Source: Lachnospiraceae bacterium
GTDB taxonomy: Bacteria; Bacillota; Clostridia; Lachnospirales; Lachnospiraceae
Direction: 5' to 3'
Assembly (NCBI GenBank): GCA_022796795.1
Contig: JAAWJI010000029.1
Location: 1-49,174, forward strand
Length of the DNA stretch: 49,174 bases
Below, piece after piece: positions 32,953 to 40,252 of this stretch. The first letter of the stretch is position 1, and each line of letters starts with the position of its first letter. A program made the position numbers and the translations under genes. The notes beneath the pieces are model-generated. The model saw only the letters and a list, made by a program, of their open reading frames with translations. It searched no databases and was not told where the DNA came from.

Positions 32953-33001
32953 AAATGGCCATACTCTTCCATAGAAATTTTGGAAAGGAGTATGGTCATT
33001 T
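32953..33001. promoter_or_regulatory. Long hairpin over the spore-protein ribosome site
   Basis: AAATGGCCATACTC (32953-32966) pairs with GAGTATGGTCATTT (32988-33001) with one mismatch; inner TTCC/GGAA extends the stem. The right arm includes AAGGAG and ends directly before ATG 33003. It can act as a terminator for the PspC unit or hide the ribosome site. Confidence 0.6.
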
Positions 33002-33002
33002 T

Positions 33003-33239
33003 ATGTCGAAAAAGAAGGAAAAGAAAATAGACTGGGAGAATCTGGAACCCGAGGAGCAGTTGAAATATGAGATAGCGGAGGAATTGGGCCTGCTGGACCG
33101 GGTAAAGGAGGAAGGGTGGAAGTCCCTTTCCGCAAAGGAGACGGGAAGAATCGGCGGCCTTATGACCAGGCGTAAGCAGGAGATGAAGGCCAGAGCCCTG
33201 AAAGGGGAACAGGAGGAGATGTTGGAAGAGCTGCAGTAA
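33003..33239 (+). CDS. Small acid-soluble spore protein, alpha/beta type
   Basis: A 78-residue protein with the SASP core: LKYEIAEELGLLDRVKEEGW, containing the EIA germination-protease site, and LSAKETGRIGGLMTRR, matching the (S/T)xxxxGxxGGxMxRR DNA-binding motif. It would coat spore DNA and be degraded at germination. Lysine-rich at the N-terminus, glutamate-rich at the end. ATG 33003 is 12 bases from AAGGAG, rather far; the frame is open upstream to ATG 32955, inside the hairpin, but that extension is not family-like. Confidence 0.8.
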   Translation: MSKKKEKKIDWENLEPEEQLKYEIAEELGLLDRVKEEGWKSLSAKETGRIGGLMTRRKQEMKARALKGEQEEMLEELQ

Positions 33240-33250
33240 GAGGATAAGGA

Positions 33251-33279
33251 TTGCACAGGCAGGAGGCTTTCGGTATAAT
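33251..33279 (+). promoter_or_regulatory. SigA-type promoter
   Basis: TTGCAC (33251-33256), 17-base spacer, TATAAT (33274-33279), 27 bases before ATG 33306, with AAAGGAGGG between. Confidence 0.8.
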
Positions 33280-33305
33280 AGGTATCAGACAAAGGAGGGA
33301 ATGTC

Positions 33306-33584
33306 ATGGATACCATTACCATGTTAGATGAACTGCAGGAAAAGGCCTTGGGCGAGGAGTCCCTTCGGAAAAGGCTGCTGGCTACCAGAGATGAGAAAAA
33401 TCCTCTGGAAGCCTTTTGCCGGATCTGCCAGGAGATGGGGTATGAGCTTTACCCCATGGATGTGGTGGCGGCAGGGGAGGAATTTTATGCCTCCATGCGC
33501 CGCAGCACCAACGGGGGCGGAGAGAATTCACCCAAACTGCAGGGCGAGGATGATTTTTATGAGCTGTTTCTGGCTGCGCTGTGA
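33306..33584 (+). CDS. Nif11-like small protein
   Basis: A 92-residue protein: LDELQEKALGEESLRKRLLA, NPLEAFCRICQEMGYELYPM, then a conserved-looking end FYASMRRSTNGGGENSPKLQ and GEDDFYELFLAAL. The helical first part resembles Nif11 domains, which also serve as leader regions of some peptide natural products. No modification or transport genes are nearby and the tail is acidic without Cys/Ser clusters, so a peptide-precursor role is unlikely. It has its own promoter and ribosome site. Confidence 0.7.
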   Translation: MDTITMLDELQEKALGEESLRKRLLATRDEKNPLEAFCRICQEMGYELYPMDVVAAGEEFYASMRRSTNGGGENSPKLQGEDDFYELFLAAL

Positions 33585-33662
33585 CGAGAAACGAAAGGTA
33601 AGCTTGGGTGCAGAGGGAGCTTTGGGCGAATCCCACGGCAAAGAGTCCTGTCCGGCGTTTCC

Positions 33663-34985
33663 CTACAGGGGCAGCCTGGCGATCCGGTATTCCAGCCCGG
33701 CCTCTTCCATGAGCCGGATATAGGGAAGAGAGGGAAAATATTCCGGGGAAAAGACTCCGGCATCCTTCCAGATTCCCCGCCCCATCAATTCCAGCGCCAA
33801 AGCAGCGCCAAATCCGGTCTGGGCCGCCACGGCCTGCATGTCCCAGTCTTTCAGGGACTGCTGATTGTCAAAGGGCTGATAGAGAAAGTATTCCTGTCTC
33901 TGTCCGTCCTTTTTTCCGATGCAGTGAACGCCCACGCACATGCCGCCTGTCATCTCCCGGCCTATGTCCCCAGGCTGGGGAGCACAGACAGCCACCACGT
34001 CCCGGGGAATGACCGGGACTCCGTTTACCAATACAGGCTCTGTGCTTCGAAGGCCCAGGGAATTCAGGAGCCGTAAGGCGTGGATCAGGGATTCGTCCAG
34101 TGAAATCTTGAAGCTGGCTCTTTTCAGGCCGTAGGAGGAAAGATAGCGGGGCAGAGTCACCACCTCCTCGTGCTCCACCTTTACCAGGGTATTCTCCCCA
34201 AAGGGCTCCGGCATGCGGAAGATTTCCCGGCCGGCAAAGGCATCCTCCAGGAGAAAGCCCTGATCCAGGAACCATTCTGCATTGGGATTCAGGACCTCAT
34301 CCAGGACGGTCCACACGTTAAAGCCGAATTGAACCGTATCTGGGGATGCACCGGGGACACAGAGATTGCCGCCGTCCTTTACGTGCACCTCAAAGAGCTG
34401 GTCGAAAAGGTATTCCGCCGCGTATTTTGCAAAGACATTTACGACCCCAGGGTCAATGCCTAAGCAGATACAGGCCATCTGCCCCTTTTCCCGCCAGGCC
34501 TCATGCCGGTCAAAGTTGTACTTGGTCATAGGCTCTTCATAGCTGCCCTCAAAGCCAAAGCCAAAGGCAGGATGCTTTTTCGGCACGGACCAGGTGCCCA
34601 TGCTGGCATAGTCTGCGCCGCCTGCAAAGGCGGCGTCAAAGATAAAGTTGCTCACAAAGGGGGAGGCGGCGTCCATGACAAAAGTGATCCGGCGCTGCCG
34701 GATCAGGGAAGTCAGGGCCTCCACGGAGCGGGCGTCCGCCTGGGCGGACTCATAGACGCAAAATCCTGGGGCTCCAAAATCTTGCACCTTTCGGGCGACG
34801 GCAGCGGCCCGGGCAGAATCGTAATCCACGATCAGCACATATTCCAGCCAGTCAGCCTTTGGATCCCGTTTTTTTAATACCTTGAGAATACATTCGCCCA
34901 CAGCGCCTGCTCCTACCAGCATCATGCGCATGGCCGGTGGATCTGCTTTTGACAAGGAAGCAGCCTTTCCAATCCTGTTTTCCAT
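33663..34985 (-). CDS. Saccharopine dehydrogenase-family protein
   Basis: A 440-residue protein with an N-terminal Rossmann fold (MRMMLVGAGAVGECILKVLK, then YVLIVDYDSARAAAVARKV) and FVMDAASPFVSNFIFDAAF. The middle has SMGTWSVPKKHPAFGF and CLGIDPGVVNVFAKYAAEYL; the end has MTGGMCVGVHCIGKKDGQ. This fits the saccharopine dehydrogenase/homospermidine-synthase-like superfamily rather than a specific lysine enzyme. Start ATG 34985 follows AGGAGG by seven bases. It is convergent with the Nif11-like gene and divergent from the polyamine transport operon. A carboxynorspermidine-type activity is conceivable but unproven. Confidence 0.8.
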   Translation of the reverse strand: MENRIGKAASLSKADPPAMRMMLVGAGAVGECILKVLKKRDPKADWLEYVLIVDYDSARAAAVARKVQDFGAPGFCVYESAQADARSVEALTSLIRQRRITFVMDAASPFVSNFIFDAAFAGGADYASMGTWSVPKKHPAFGFGFEGSYEEPMTKYNFDRHEAWREKGQMACICLGIDPGVVNVFAKYAAEYLFDQLFEVHVKDGGNLCVPGASPDTVQFGFNVWTVLDEVLNPNAEWFLDQGFLLEDAFAGREIFRMPEPFGENTLVKVEHEEVVTLPRYLSSYGLKRASFKISLDESLIHALRLLNSLGLRSTEPVLVNGVPVIPRDVVAVCAPQPGDIGREMTGGMCVGVHCIGKKDGQRQEYFLYQPFDNQQSLKDWDMQAVAAQTGFGAALALELMGRGIWKDAGVFSPEYFPSLPYIRLMEEAGLEYRIARLPL

Positions 34986-35053
34986 GAGAATTCCTCCTGC
35001 TGAATTTTTTGCATCTTTTCTCAAACATGAATTCTCTCTTTGGAATAAATTTC

Positions 35054-35102
35054 AAAATAAAAAGAGAAACGCGCAATCTTATACAGACATCCGCATTTCT
35101 CT
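35054..35102 (-). terminator. Minus-strand terminator or attenuator before the dehydrogenase gene
   Basis: Minus strand: AGAGAAATGCG (35102-35092), 18-base loop, CGCGTTTCTCT (35073-35063), then TTTTATTTT. It would end a transcript arriving from upstream of the saccharopine-dehydrogenase-like gene. A 33-codon frame (35180-35079, PDEALERMGGSAASIAYVAI onward) stops inside it. Confidence 0.6.
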
Positions 35103-35395
35103 GTCCTTTTGCCAGTTGGTTATAGCCACGTAGGCGATGGAAGCGGCAGAACCGCCCATTCTCTCCAGAGCTTCGTCAGGTTATCTTCCTTTTGCCTGTC
35201 AGTTTCCGCCAGGGGAAAGATGGACCCCGGACATTGCTTCTTCGGCGCCTTTTTCTGTGGATCCGGGAACGGGAAAAGTCTGGCGTTTCCGGGAGTCAAC
35301 AGGAAAAGATCTCTAGGATAATCCTCTTCCGAACATATTTGTAGCTCTAGTATACGCCAGGAGAGAAAAAAATACAAGAGATTCGAAAAAAACCA
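35103..35395. other. Non-coding stretch between divergent units, possible remnant
   Basis: No gene with a start and ribosome site. On the minus strand, short open frames (35180-35079, and 35428-35120 without a plausible start) may be the worn tail of a lost gene ending at the terminator above. I recognise no family. Confidence 0.35.
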
Positions 35396-35424
35396 TTGAC
35401 GGGAAAAAGGTTTTTCTATATAAT
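35396..35424 (+). promoter_or_regulatory. Promoter of the pot operon
   Basis: TTGACG (35396-35401), 17-base spacer, TATAAT (35419-35424). The start point is near 35431, about 160 bases before potD. Confidence 0.85.
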
Positions 35425-35431
35425 CCAAAGT

Positions 35432-35555
35432 GCGGGAGGATTCTAAAAAGCATCCCGCCTAATATGGTGGTTCCATGCAAAACAGTATGGAGTTCATTGG
35501 TTAGAAGCACATAGGACGGGAAAGTCAGTAAAGCTTTCTCCAGTCCTATTTTTTT
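35432..35555 (+). promoter_or_regulatory. Structured leader with intrinsic terminator ahead of potD
   Basis: Hairpin 1: GCGGGA (35432-35437) with TCCCGC (35453-35458). Hairpin 2: CTAA (35459-35462) with TTAG (35501-35504), enclosing TTCCAT (35471-35476) with ATGGAG (35487-35492). Then a terminator: TAGGACGGGAAAG (35512-35524) with CTTTCTCCAGTCCTA (35534-35548) and seven T. The order aptamer-like fold, terminator, gene is that of a transcriptional riboswitch or attenuator. I could not match it to a known class by eye. Confidence 0.65.
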
Positions 35556-35592
35556 GTGCAAGTGATTCGGAAGAAACGGAGGAACATGTGGT

Positions 35593-36648
35593 ATGAAAAA
35601 GAAATTTTTTTCCCTGCTGCTTGCAGCGGTGCTGAGCTTTTCAGCTCTGTCCGGATGCGGGAAATCCGAGAGCGGAGAAAAGCTTTATCTCTATAACTGG
35701 ACGGAATATATTCCTCAGGAAGTGTACGATGCCTTTGAAGATGAGACAGGGATTAAGGTGGTGGAGTCTACCTTTTCCTCCAACGAGGAGATGCTGGCAA
35801 AACTGACGGCCGGGGGAACAGATCAGTATGACATGGTGATTGCCAGCAATTACGTGATTGAGGCTATGCTGGAGCAGGAAATGCTTCAGGAGATTAACAA
35901 GGAAAATATTACGAACCTGGGAAACATGTCGGACACGGTTATGGGATTGGAGTATGATCCGGAGAATCGGTATTCCCTTCCCTATATGGCTACTATTACC
36001 GTGATAGCAGTGAACACCAAGAAGTGCGCGGAGCTTGGGGTGGAAATCCGCAAATTCGACGATCTTCTGAATCCGGCTCTGAAGAATAATATTGTGGTGG
36101 TGGATGATGTGCGGGAAATCGCAGGCATTGCCCTGAAGGCTCAGGGGCAGGATTCCAACAGCAGGGATCAGGCTGTCATTGAGGGCACGCTTTCCTGGCT
36201 GGAGCAGCTGAAACCTAATATTAAGGCTTACGACAGCGACAGTCCCAAGACCCTGCTGGCAGCCAACGACGTGGCAGTGGGCATAGTCTATAATATTGAC
36301 GCGGGTCAGGCTATTATGGAAAATGAAGACATTGACGTGGTGTTTACCGAGGAGCCCTGCGAGATCAGTATTGACAACTTTGTCATCACGGCAAATGCAA
36401 AAAATAAGGAGAATGCGGAAAAATTCATTGACTTTGTACTGAGGCCGGATATTTATAAGATGATTTTGGATGAATTTCCGGGAGTGTGCATCAATGATGC
36501 GGCTCTGGAGGTTCTGGATGAAACCTATTTTGACAATCCGGGGAGCAACGTGGCGCCAGAAGAAATTGAGCGGGCCCATCTGATTGATGAGGTAGGAGAG
36601 GCAGTGACCTGGTATGACGAAGTGTTTACGAAAATGAAAACCAACTGA
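35593..36648 (+). CDS. potD: Polyamine ABC transporter substrate-binding lipoprotein
   Basis: A 351-residue lipoprotein: signal peptide KKKFFSLLLAAVLSFSALSG with lipobox LSGC (C22), then the PotD/PotF fold: LYLYNWTEYIPQEVYDAFED, YDMVIASNYVIEAML, YSLPYMATITVIAVNTKK, VGIVYNIDAGQAI, IDNFVITANAKNKENAEKFI. It binds spermidine/putrescine-like ligands outside the membrane and hands them to PotBC. It is the first gene of the operon, unlike the usual potABCD order in which it is last. ATG 35593 lies 10 bases from GGAGG. Confidence 0.9.
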   Translation: MKKKFFSLLLAAVLSFSALSGCGKSESGEKLYLYNWTEYIPQEVYDAFEDETGIKVVESTFSSNEEMLAKLTAGGTDQYDMVIASNYVIEAMLEQEMLQEINKENITNLGNMSDTVMGLEYDPENRYSLPYMATITVIAVNTKKCAELGVEIRKFDDLLNPALKNNIVVVDDVREIAGIALKAQGQDSNSRDQAVIEGTLSWLEQLKPNIKAYDSDSPKTLLAANDVAVGIVYNIDAGQAIMENEDIDVVFTEEPCEISIDNFVITANAKNKENAEKFIDFVLRPDIYKMILDEFPGVCINDAALEVLDETYFDNPGSNVAPEEIERAHLIDEVGEAVTWYDEVFTKMKTN

Positions 36649-36665
36649 GAACAGAGGAGGTTCCC

Positions 36666-37004
36666 ATGAAGAAGATTGAGATTATCACAAGGCCGGACAA
36701 GCTGGAGGATATTAAAAAGATTCTGGCTCAGAACGAGTATTCCGGCATGACGGTGACGGCTGCCATGGGCTGCGGCCGGCAGAAAGCGGATGCAAAGGAT
36801 TTTGAGGAGCTGAATCTGGAAATGAACCTGCTGCCCAAGATTTATGTTATGACGGTTGTCTGGGATGAGGATCTGGAGGAGATTCTCTGCGAGCTGCAGC
36901 AGAAACTGACCACGGGAAGCGTGGGAGATGGGAAGATTTTTATCTCCACCATTGATGACGTGGTTCGGATCCGGACCGGAGAGCGGGGATATAAGACATT
37001 ATAG
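36666..37004 (+). CDS. P-II family signalling protein
   Basis: A 112-residue P-II protein of standard length. The N-terminal strand MKKIEIITRPDKLEDIKKIL, GMTVTAAMGCGRQKADAKDF (T-loop base), B-loop TGSVGDGKIF and C-loop VVRIRTGERGYK are intact, so ATP and 2-oxoglutarate binding is expected. The uridylylated tyrosine of the T-loop (Y51 in GlnB) is replaced by Leu. It lies 17 bases after potD and ahead of potA, with no amtB gene nearby, so it probably senses nitrogen/energy state for this transporter. RBS AGAGGAGGTTCCC. Confidence 0.92.
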   Translation: MKKIEIITRPDKLEDIKKILAQNEYSGMTVTAAMGCGRQKADAKDFEELNLEMNLLPKIYVMTVVWDEDLEEILCELQQKLTTGSVGDGKIFISTIDDVVRIRTGERGYKTL

Positions 37005-37141
37005 ACGCTGTGGAGAGTATGGGGAACAGACGGCTTGTCTGTTTTGGGCTGCGGGATAGCTGCAGACAGGGCAAAACCTTTGGAAGCGTAATTGCTGGAT
37101 CTGTCTGCATGACATAGGACATGTCAGGAGCGAGGAAAAGA

Positions 37142-38290
37142 ATGGAAGATAGCAAAGGATGGGGCATCATTCGCCTTACCGATGTGGATAAGAGCTTTGA
37201 TGATGAAAAGGTTGTAAAAAAACTAAACCTGGATGTGCGGGAAGGAGAATTTCTCACCATGCTGGGGCCTTCCGGCTGCGGCAAGACCACCACGCTGCGC
37301 ATGATCGCCGGTTTTGAGCAGCCGGACAGCGGGGAGATCCTGCTGGAGGGGCAGAATGTGGAGGGAAAAAAGCCCAATGAGCGGAATGTGAATACGGTGT
37401 TTCAGAATTACGCTCTGTTTCCCCACATGAATGTATTCGACAATATTGCCTTCGGCCTGGTGGAAAAAAAGGTGAAAAAGGACGAGATCAAAGCCCGTGT
37501 TCTGGAGATGATTAAGCTGGTGAAGCTGGACGGCATGGAAAAGCGTATGCCCTCCCAGATGTCCGGGGGGCAGAAGCAGCGGGTGGGGATTGCCCGGGCC
37601 CTGGTGAACCGGCCCAAGGTGCTGCTGTTGGATGAGCCTTTGGGAGCCCTGGACCTTAAGCTTCGCAAGCAGATGCAAGGGGAGCTGAAGCATTTGCAGC
37701 GCCAGCTGGGCATTACCTTTATCTATGTGACCCATGACCAGGAGGAGGCTTTGACCATGAGCGACCGGATCGCTGTAATGAACAACGGGATTCTGGAGCA
37801 GATCGGCACGCCGGAGGAGGTATACAATAATCCAAAGACAAAATTTGTGGCTGATTTTATCGGGGAATCGAATATCCTGGAGGGGTATGTAGAGCATATC
37901 TATGAGGATGCCATCGGGGTGACCATGGAATCCGGGAAAGCCCGGATTCCGGAGACAGGCTACCAATCCGAGGAGATGGTTTACCTCTGCGTGCGGCCGG
38001 AGAATCTGAAGATCGACAGGGAAAAGCATGAGGGGTTTTCCCTGCGGGGCCAGGTACGGGAACATATTTTCATCGGCTCCATCAATAAAACCATGATCGA
38101 GCTTCCTAACGGCCAGATGCTGAAGGCGGAAACCCCGGCGGAGGACGAGCTGGTGCCTGTGGGAACCACGGTCAATGTCTATTGGAACCCTGGCAAGGTA
38201 GTGGTTATGCGAACTAAAGAGGAAAAAATTTACAATATTATTGAACAATCCGTGCAGATTGAGGGAATGCCCGATGAACCGATTTTTTAA
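37142..38290 (+). CDS. potA: Polyamine ABC transporter ATP-binding protein
   Basis: A 382-residue ATPase: Walker A GPSGCGKTT, Q-loop FQNYALFPHMNVFDNIAFGL, signature MSGGQKQRVGIARALVNRPK, Walker B VLLLDEPLGALD, H-loop YVTHDQEEALTMSDRIAVMN, then a C-terminal TOBE/OB regulatory domain (VYLCVRPENLKI onward). Energises PotBC from the cytoplasm. ATG 37142 is preceded by GAGGAAAAGA. The 3' end overlaps potB by 17 bases. Confidence 0.94.
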   Translation: MEDSKGWGIIRLTDVDKSFDDEKVVKKLNLDVREGEFLTMLGPSGCGKTTTLRMIAGFEQPDSGEILLEGQNVEGKKPNERNVNTVFQNYALFPHMNVFDNIAFGLVEKKVKKDEIKARVLEMIKLVKLDGMEKRMPSQMSGGQKQRVGIARALVNRPKVLLLDEPLGALDLKLRKQMQGELKHLQRQLGITFIYVTHDQEEALTMSDRIAVMNNGILEQIGTPEEVYNNPKTKFVADFIGESNILEGYVEHIYEDAIGVTMESGKARIPETGYQSEEMVYLCVRPENLKIDREKHEGFSLRGQVREHIFIGSINKTMIELPNGQMLKAETPAEDELVPVGTTVNVYWNPGKVVVMRTKEEKIYNIIEQSVQIEGMPDEPIF

Positions 38291-39128
38291 AAAGCACCTG
38301 GGAGTGTTGGCAACCGTAGGGCCAACCATTGCATGGCTGGGGATTTTTCTGTTTATCCCTCTGGCCTATGTTATCCTGATGACCGTGCTCACCAAAAATT
38401 CCTACGGTGGGGTAGATTTCGTATTTACCCTGGAGAATTATCAAAACCTGTTTAACAATGAATATCTGCGGGTATTCTGGGATTCCATCTGGCTGTCCCT
38501 GCAGACCACGGTGATTTGTCTTTTGGTGGGATATCCCTTTGCCTATATACTGGCAAATGCCCCCAAGCGCTGGAAGAGCACCCTGGTTATGCTGCTCATG
38601 CTGCCTTTTTGGACCAACTCCCTGATCCGTACCTATGGCTGGAATACTCTGCTGCGCACAGAGGGAATCGTCAATCATTTTCTCCAGGGAATCGGACTCA
38701 TCAAACAGCCCCTGGAAATGCTATACACAGACGGGGCCGTACTGCTGGGTATGGTTTACGCCCTTCTGCCCTTCACCGTGCTGCCCCTGTACACCTCCAT
38801 CGAAAAGCTGGATGGTTCCTTATTGGAGGCGGGAAGCGATCTGGGCGCCAGTCAGCTGCATATCTTTACCCGTATTATCCTTCCTTTAACCATGCCCGGC
38901 ATCTTCGCCGGCTCCATTCAGACCTTCATTCCATCCCTGGGATTTTTCTTCATCTCCGACATGATGGGCGGGGCCAAGACCATGTACATTGGAAACCTGA
39001 TTAAAAATCAGTTCCTGTCCGCCAGAAACTGGCCTTTTGGGGCGGCGTTGTCCATTGTTTTGATTGTGATCACGCTGATTTTGATGAAGCTTTACACAAG
39101 AGTGGGGAGTCTGGAGGACATGGCGTAG
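38274..39128 (+). CDS. potB: Polyamine ABC transporter permease
   Basis: A 284-residue permease with about six transmembrane segments (ATVGPTIAWLGIFLFIPLAY first). The EAA-type loop is EAGSDLGASQLHIFTRIILP, which contacts PotA. WKSTLVMLLMLPFWTNSLIR is typical of PotB. ATG 38274 lies within the end of potA, so translation is coupled. Confidence 0.93.
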   Translation: MNRFFKKHLGVLATVGPTIAWLGIFLFIPLAYVILMTVLTKNSYGGVDFVFTLENYQNLFNNEYLRVFWDSIWLSLQTTVICLLVGYPFAYILANAPKRWKSTLVMLLMLPFWTNSLIRTYGWNTLLRTEGIVNHFLQGIGLIKQPLEMLYTDGAVLLGMVYALLPFTVLPLYTSIEKLDGSLLEAGSDLGASQLHIFTRIILPLTMPGIFAGSIQTFIPSLGFFFISDMMGGAKTMYIGNLIKNQFLSARNWPFGAALSIVLIVITLILMKLYTRVGSLEDMA

Positions 39129-39209
39129 GCGCAAGCCGTGCAGGCAGCACGGCGAAAGTGTTGAGAGCCAGACGATCCTGTGTTGTAAGTGAAGAAGGAG
39201 GAAGTAAGG

Positions 39210-39350
39210 ATGATTCTTGCCGTGGTATGCACGCTGGTTGCGGGAGCGATAGGCGCGTTTCTGGAGCCGGTTTCCTTTTCGGTATCTCTGCCCGTTTCCG
39301 TGATGGGGGCGTTCATTTTGTATCATATTAAACATAAAGGGGATATGTGA
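39210..39350 (+). CDS. 46-residue hydrophobic microprotein between potB and potC
   Basis: ATG 39210 with a strong AAGGAGG eight bases upstream opens MILAVVCTLVAGAIGAFLEP, then VSFSVSLPVSVMGAFILYHI and KHKGDM, ending in TGA that overlaps the potC ATG (TGATG, 39348-39352). Two short hydrophobic segments (residues 2-17 and 24-40) separated by an acid/proline turn, with a basic tail, suggest a small hairpin or single-span membrane protein. Coupling to potC would make the two in similar amounts. I recognise no family. Confidence 0.7.
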   Translation: MILAVVCTLVAGAIGAFLEPVSFSVSLPVSVMGAFILYHIKHKGDM

Positions 39351-40150
39351 TGAAAAGAAAGAAAACATCCAGGGAAATCAAACCGGTCAGCATGGCTTAC
39401 GCCTGCCTGATCTACCTGTTTTTATATCTGCCCATTTTTGTGGTCATCGCCTTTTCCTTCAACAGCTCCAAGATGAACATTGTTTTCCAGGAGTTTACGG
39501 TGGAATGGTATTTCCGCATGTTTGACAACCGCCAGCTCATGCAGTCCTTTGTGAACACCATCCTTGTGGCCGGCGTCAGTACGGTTCTGTCGGTAATTAT
39601 CGGCACTTTATGCGCTCTGGGCCTGTACCGCTTTGAGTTTAAGCTAAAAAATATGGTCAGCAGCTCCCTGTATATCCCCATTGTGATTCCGGAGCTGGTT
39701 TTTGCCATTGCTCTGCTGGCCTTTTTCAGCGCCTTGAACATTCCCATGAGTATGTTCACGCTGATTGTCTCCCACGTGACCTTTTCCATGCCTTTTGTGG
39801 TAATTACGGTCCGGGCCCGCCTGGCAGGGTTTGATCGTTCCATTGAGGAGGCCGCCCGGGATCTGGGAGCCAATGCCTTCCGCACCTTCTGGAGGGTGAC
39901 TCTGCCCATGATTGCGCCGGGGGTGATTTCCGGCGGAATGCTGGCGCTTACCATGTCTTTGGACGATGTGGTGGTCAGCTTCTTTACAGCGGGGCCGGAG
40001 AGCACGACGTTGCCGTTGAAAATTTTAGGAATGGTGCGAAAGGGCGTGTCCCCGGATGTGAATGCCTTGTCCACCCTGATGATTGTGGGAACCATTGCTA
40101 TTTTGCTCACCTCTAATTTTATTCAGGAGAGGTTGGAGAGAAAGATGTAG
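39350..40150 (+). CDS. potC: Polyamine ABC transporter permease
   Basis: A 266-residue permease, six predicted transmembrane segments: MAYACLIYLFLYLPIFVVIA first, SKMNIVFQEFTVEWYFRMFD loop, then EAA loop EEAARDLGANAFRTFWRVTL and MSLDDVVVSFFTAGPESTTL near the end, typical of PotC. Start ATG 39350 overlaps the microprotein stop; GTG 39347 is in frame but less likely. Confidence 0.93.
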   Translation: MKRKKTSREIKPVSMAYACLIYLFLYLPIFVVIAFSFNSSKMNIVFQEFTVEWYFRMFDNRQLMQSFVNTILVAGVSTVLSVIIGTLCALGLYRFEFKLKNMVSSSLYIPIVIPELVFAIALLAFFSALNIPMSMFTLIVSHVTFSMPFVVITVRARLAGFDRSIEEAARDLGANAFRTFWRVTLPMIAPGVISGGMLALTMSLDDVVVSFFTAGPESTTLPLKILGMVRKGVSPDVNALSTLMIVGTIAILLTSNFIQERLERKM

Positions 40151-40172
40151 GGAGACGGCTCAATCCTCTTAC

Positions 40173-40252
40173 AAAATCCCTTGCCCCTATAGAAGGATTC
40201 GGTTATAATCTCCATAGAGATTAGAATGGAAGAAAGGGGCAAGGGATTTTTT
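40173..40252. promoter_or_regulatory. 16-bp inverted repeat framing a promoter; pot terminator
   Basis: AAAATCCCTTGCCCCT (40173-40188) and AGGGGCAAGGGATTTT (40235-40250) are perfect complements, followed by TT. Transcripts from potC can fold both arms and end at the T run. Between the arms lies TTGCCC (40181-40186), 17 bases, TATAAT (40204-40209); its -35 sits in the left arm, so transcripts starting there lack that arm and escape the hairpin. Confidence 0.75.

Noticed and set aside
33306..33584. Peptide natural-product precursor
   Set aside because: No modifying enzyme, peptidase-transporter or Cys/Ser/Thr-rich core is nearby.
35459..35480. T-box-like or purine-riboswitch-like sequence (CCTAATATGGTGGTTCC) in the pot leader
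   Set aside because: The leader is too short for a T-box stem I, the T-box core ACC is TCC, and the purine-aptamer junction sequences are absent.
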